Origin: an uncultured Verrucomicrobiota bacterium
GTDB taxonomy: Bacteria; Verrucomicrobiota; Verrucomicrobiia; Chthoniobacterales; SZAS-18
DNA length: 9,612 nt
Reading direction: 5' to 3'
Assembly: GCA_937871685.1 (NCBI GenBank)
Contig: CALMOL010000400.1
Span: forward strand, 1-9,612
Of this stretch, positions 6,891 to 9,612 are shown in pieces. Below the pieces are notes generated by a model. That model worked only from the letters and a program-made list of their open reading frames with translations. It was not told where the DNA came from and ran no database searches. Made by a program: the position numbers and the translations under genes. Within the stretch, counting starts at the first letter, position 1. Each line of letters begins with the position of its first letter.

Positions 6891-6913
6891 CATCCGGCCT
6901 TGCCGGCCGGATG
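6891..6913. other. Perfect 9-bp hairpin downstream of ychF
   Basis: CATCCGGCC (6891-6899) and GGCCGGATG (6905-6913) pair perfectly around the loop TTGCC. It lies about 105 bases beyond the ychF stop on the minus strand. No T-run follows on either strand, so it is not a standard intrinsic terminator, although it could stop or protect the ychF transcript end. Confidence 0.5.
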
Positions 6914-7018
6914 ACCTTCAAGGCATCGCTGCTTCTGCGTTCGGGCCCCCAGTTGGATTTGGGAGTTGGGAGCCCACGGCAAGGCAGCCGGATACGAGCC
7001 GCCCGCCCACGCCCCGAC

Positions 7019-8155
<1,137 letters not shown>

Positions 8156-8167
8156 AAAAGGGGCGCT

Positions 8168-8196
8168 GCGATACAGGGGAAGCGGCTGGATGACAA
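8168..8196 (-). promoter_or_regulatory. Possible ychF promoter
   Basis: On the minus strand TTGTCA (8196-8191) matches five of six bases of a -35 box. After 17 bp comes TATCGC (8173-8168), a partial -10. Transcription would begin about six bases before the ychF ATG, giving an almost leaderless message, consistent with the absence of a ribosome binding site. The match is moderate at best. Confidence 0.35.
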
Positions 8197-8212
8197 GCCG
8201 CGGAACACGGAA

Positions 8213-8321
8213 GGCCGAGAGGATGGAAGATGAAGGATGGCAGGAAGCGGTTCTCGCATTAAGGACGCCTCCATGAGGAGACAGCGCCCCCTGCCCTCCT
8301 CCATCTTCTATCCTCTCGGTC
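8213..8321. repeat. Inverted repeat of GGATGGAAGATG words in the ychF-nif3 gap
   Basis: The arms at 8213-8245 and 8289-8321 are inverted copies matching at 28 of 33 positions, with a 43-base loop. The left arm is a purine-rich run of GGATGGAAGATGAAGGATGG; the right arm is its pyrimidine-rich complement. The element lies between the divergent ychF and nif3 genes, and its right arm ends only 9 bases before the nif3 start. A nif3 promoter would have to lie inside or left of the repeat, placing at least one arm in the leader RNA. Confidence 0.85.
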
Positions 8322-8330
8322 TTTCTCCGC

Positions 8331-9098
8331 ATGAATTCCGTGCCCCTCGATGAAATCGCCGCCGCGCTCGACGCCGAGCTGCGCGTTGCCGAGATCTCCG
8401 ACTGGCCGCAGGCGCACAACGGCCTTCAGGTGCCCAACGCCGCCGGCCGCGTGACGCGTCTCGCCGCGGCGGTGGACGCGAATCCCACGACGATCGCGCG
8501 GGCGGCTGACCTCGGCGCGGACTTGCTGCTCGTGCACCACGGCTTGTTTTGGAACGGTGCGCGGCCGTTGCGCGGCGCGGCCTGGGAAATGTGGCGGCGG
8601 ATGATCACTGCCGGCGTGGCGGTGTATTCCGCGCACCTGCCGCTGGATATTCACCCGACACTCGGCAACAACGCGCTTCTCGCCCGCGCGCTTGGCTTGG
8701 AGAATCCGGAGTCGTTCTTGCCGACGAAGGGCGTGCCGGTTGGCTTGAAGGCGCCGCTCGCGCTTTCGCGCGAAGAATTGGCGCGTCGGCTCGGAGCGGC
8801 CACGGGCGGGGCGACGGTGCGCGTTTGTCCCGGTGGCCCGGTGCAGAGCCGCGTGGTCGGCGTGGTCACCGGCGGCGCGGGCGGCGAACTGCGCGAGGCG
8901 GCCGCGGCCGGCGTGGACACCTTCGTCACCGGCGAAGGGCCGCACTGGACCTTCGGCCTCGCCGAGGAGTTGGGCGTGAACGTCCTCTACGGCGGCCACT
9001 ACGCGACGGAGACCTTCGGCGTGCGTGCGCTGGCGGAGTGGGCCGCGGCGCGCTGGGGATTGCCGTGGGAGTGGATCGATCACCCGAGCGGCTTGTAA
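8331..9098 (+). CDS. Nif3-like dinuclear metal-centre protein (YbgI/YqfO family)
   Basis: This 255-residue protein belongs to the Nif3/YbgI family, which forms toroidal hexamers with a two-metal site. Biological function is unsettled; GTP cyclohydrolase I type 2 is a common database label with thin support. The metal ligands seen in E. coli YbgI have counterparts here: His69 and His70 in LLVHHGLFW (66-74), Asp106 in SAHLPLDIH (100-108), and His223 and Glu227 in YGGHYATETFG (220-230). NGLQVPN (30-36), NNALLARALGL (113-123) and FVTGEGPHW (198-206) are further family signatures. The length equals that of the compact bacterial form without the middle insertion. No ribosome binding site precedes the ATG at 8331. 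A possible micro-ORF and a membrane protein gene follow on the same strand after a 66-base gap. Confidence 0.93.
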   Translation: MNSVPLDEIAAALDAELRVAEISDWPQAHNGLQVPNAAGRVTRLAAAVDANPTTIARAADLGADLLLVHHGLFWNGARPLRGAAWEMWRRMITAGVAVYSAHLPLDIHPTLGNNALLARALGLENPESFLPTKGVPVGLKAPLALSREELARRLGAATGGATVRVCPGGPVQSRVVGVVTGGAGGELREAAAAGVDTFVTGEGPHWTFGLAEELGVNVLYGGHYATETFGVRALAEWAAARWGLPWEWIDHPSGL

Positions 9099-9164
9099 GG
9101 CTCGCGCCCCGCGAAGCTGACGGCTTTTCCAGCGACAGACAGACGCGAACTTCTATCCTACGGC

Positions 9165-9239
9165 ATGACCCTGCTCGTCTTCGCTGCAAAGGTTCTCATC
9201 GCGCTGCTCTCGGGGATGCTGATCCTCCTGCTGCTCTGA
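9165..9239 (+). CDS. Possible 24-residue single-span membrane peptide
   Basis: An ATG at 9165 opens a 24-codon frame encoding almost only hydrophobic residues around one lysine (MTLLVFAAKVLIALLSGM, then a Leu/Ile run), ending TGA at 9239. The length and composition fit a single transmembrane helix. It ends two bases before the ATG of the next membrane-protein gene, which suggests translational coupling. I recognise no family. Leucine-rich frames can occur by chance in such DNA, so it is only moderately supported. Confidence 0.4.
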   Translation: MTLLVFAAKVLIALLSGMLILLLL

Positions 9240-9241
9240 GG

Positions 9242-9612
9242 ATGCGGCCGCCCCGGCCCTACGCGTTCTGGCGCGATGCGCTTTGGTGGCTGGGCTGCGT
9301 GGCTTACGCCGCGAACCGCTGGGTGGTGAAGCCGCGCGTGACGTCGCCCTTTCTGCACGGGCAGTTCAACGACCTTTGGCTGATCCCTTGCGCGCTGCCG
9401 CCGGTGCTGTGGGCGCATCGCTTCCTCCGGCTGCGTGCTGACGATGCACCGCCGCGGTGGGGGGAAATCGTCTTCCACCTCGTGCTGTGGTCGGTGCTTT
9501 TTGAATGGATCGGCCCGCATTTGATGAACGTGACCGGGGACGACGACGCCGTTCTGGACCGGATCGACGATCTCGACGAAGGGTCGCGCCAGCAGTTCCT
9601 GCTCCGACCAGC
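9242..9612 (+). CDS. Unrecognised integral membrane protein (C-terminus cut by window edge)
   Basis: From the ATG at 9242 the frame stays open to the window end (123 codons). It begins MRPPRPYAFWRDALWWLG and has three likely hydrophobic segments at about 12-24, 43-60 (LWLIPCALPPVLWAHRF) and 75-95 (IVFHLVLWSVLFEWIGPHL). The aromatic-rich pattern with FNDLWLIPCALPP looks like a conserved small membrane protein, but I cannot name it. After about residue 99 the sequence turns abruptly acidic and hydrophilic (GDDDAVLDRIDDLDEG). That may be a true cytosolic tail or a sign of an assembly join or frameshift near 9540. The start two bases after the micro-ORF stop suggests they are expressed together. 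Confidence 0.65.
   Translation, partial: MRPPRPYAFWRDALWWLGCVAYAANRWVVKPRVTSPFLHGQFNDLWLIPCALPPVLWAHRFLRLRADDAPPRWGEIVFHLVLWSVLFEWIGPHLMNVTGDDDAVLDRIDDLDEGSRQQFLLRP

Larger units (their letters stand above)
6336..7018. other. Gene-free stretch between the catalase operon and ychF
   Basis: No convincing gene is visible over these 683 bases. The first 85 bases show nothing clear. Next comes the palindrome array (6423-6810). After it lie a 9-bp hairpin (6891-6913) and a short AGTTGG/ATTTGGG/AGTTGGG word cluster near 6952-6970. Open frames cross the array on both strands only because its 21-bp unit is a multiple of three and stop-free. They have no ribosome binding site and run into unrelated low-quality sequence beyond the array. 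Confidence 0.7.

Noticed and set aside
6891..6913. Intrinsic terminator for ychF
   Set aside because: The stem is good, but no T-run follows on either strand and it is over 100 bases from the stop.
8156..8419. Upstream extension of the ychF frame by 88 codons
   Set aside because: The extension crosses the inverted repeat and the start of nif3, and YchF proteins begin at the G1-motif region as chosen.

Overview
The window is G+C-rich (about two thirds by eye) and gene-dense. Most starts lack a clear Shine-Dalgarno sequence. It carries a standard bacterial housekeeping and stress set: SecG, UvsE, a DHH phosphoesterase, OxyR, a clade 3-type catalase, YchF and a Nif3-like protein. The intergenic spaces hold long imperfect inverted repeats built from short low-complexity words. 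That style, together with the gene set, suggests a member of the Verrucomicrobiota (Opitutae- or Chthoniobacter-like). This assignment is an inference from general resemblance; no marker gene in the window settles it.

Left part (1-3938, all minus strand). Reading in the direction of transcription, the order is oxyR, a DHH/DHHA1 phosphoesterase, uvsE (UV damage endonuclease) and secG (cut by the left edge). Two spacers in this run, secG-uvsE and uvsE-DHH, each contain a different long inverted repeat.

Centre (3937-6335). oxyR diverges from a plus-strand cluster of katA, an ankyrin-repeat gene and a small unrecognised gene of 85 codons. The last two overlap as ATGA. The oxyR-katA gap contains an OxyR-type tetra-element operator (ATAG-N7-CTAT followed by a weaker second half) that touches the oxyR start codon. 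The picture is a peroxide regulon: OxyR senses peroxide through Cys199 and Cys208 and controls katA and probably itself, and the ankyrin protein probably assists the catalase.

Repeat region (6336-7018). This 683-base stretch has no convincing gene. It contains an array of 15 hyphenated palindromes, all TCTG-N4-CAGA. The first three start 22 bp apart and the rest exactly 21 bp apart (two helical turns). About three decayed copies follow. It is the most unusual element in the window.

Right part (7019-9612). ychF lies on the minus strand and diverges from a nif3-like gene on the plus strand. A third long inverted repeat lies between them and ends 9 bp before the nif3 start codon. After nif3 come a possible 24-codon membrane micro-ORF and the beginning of an unrecognised membrane protein that runs off the right edge.
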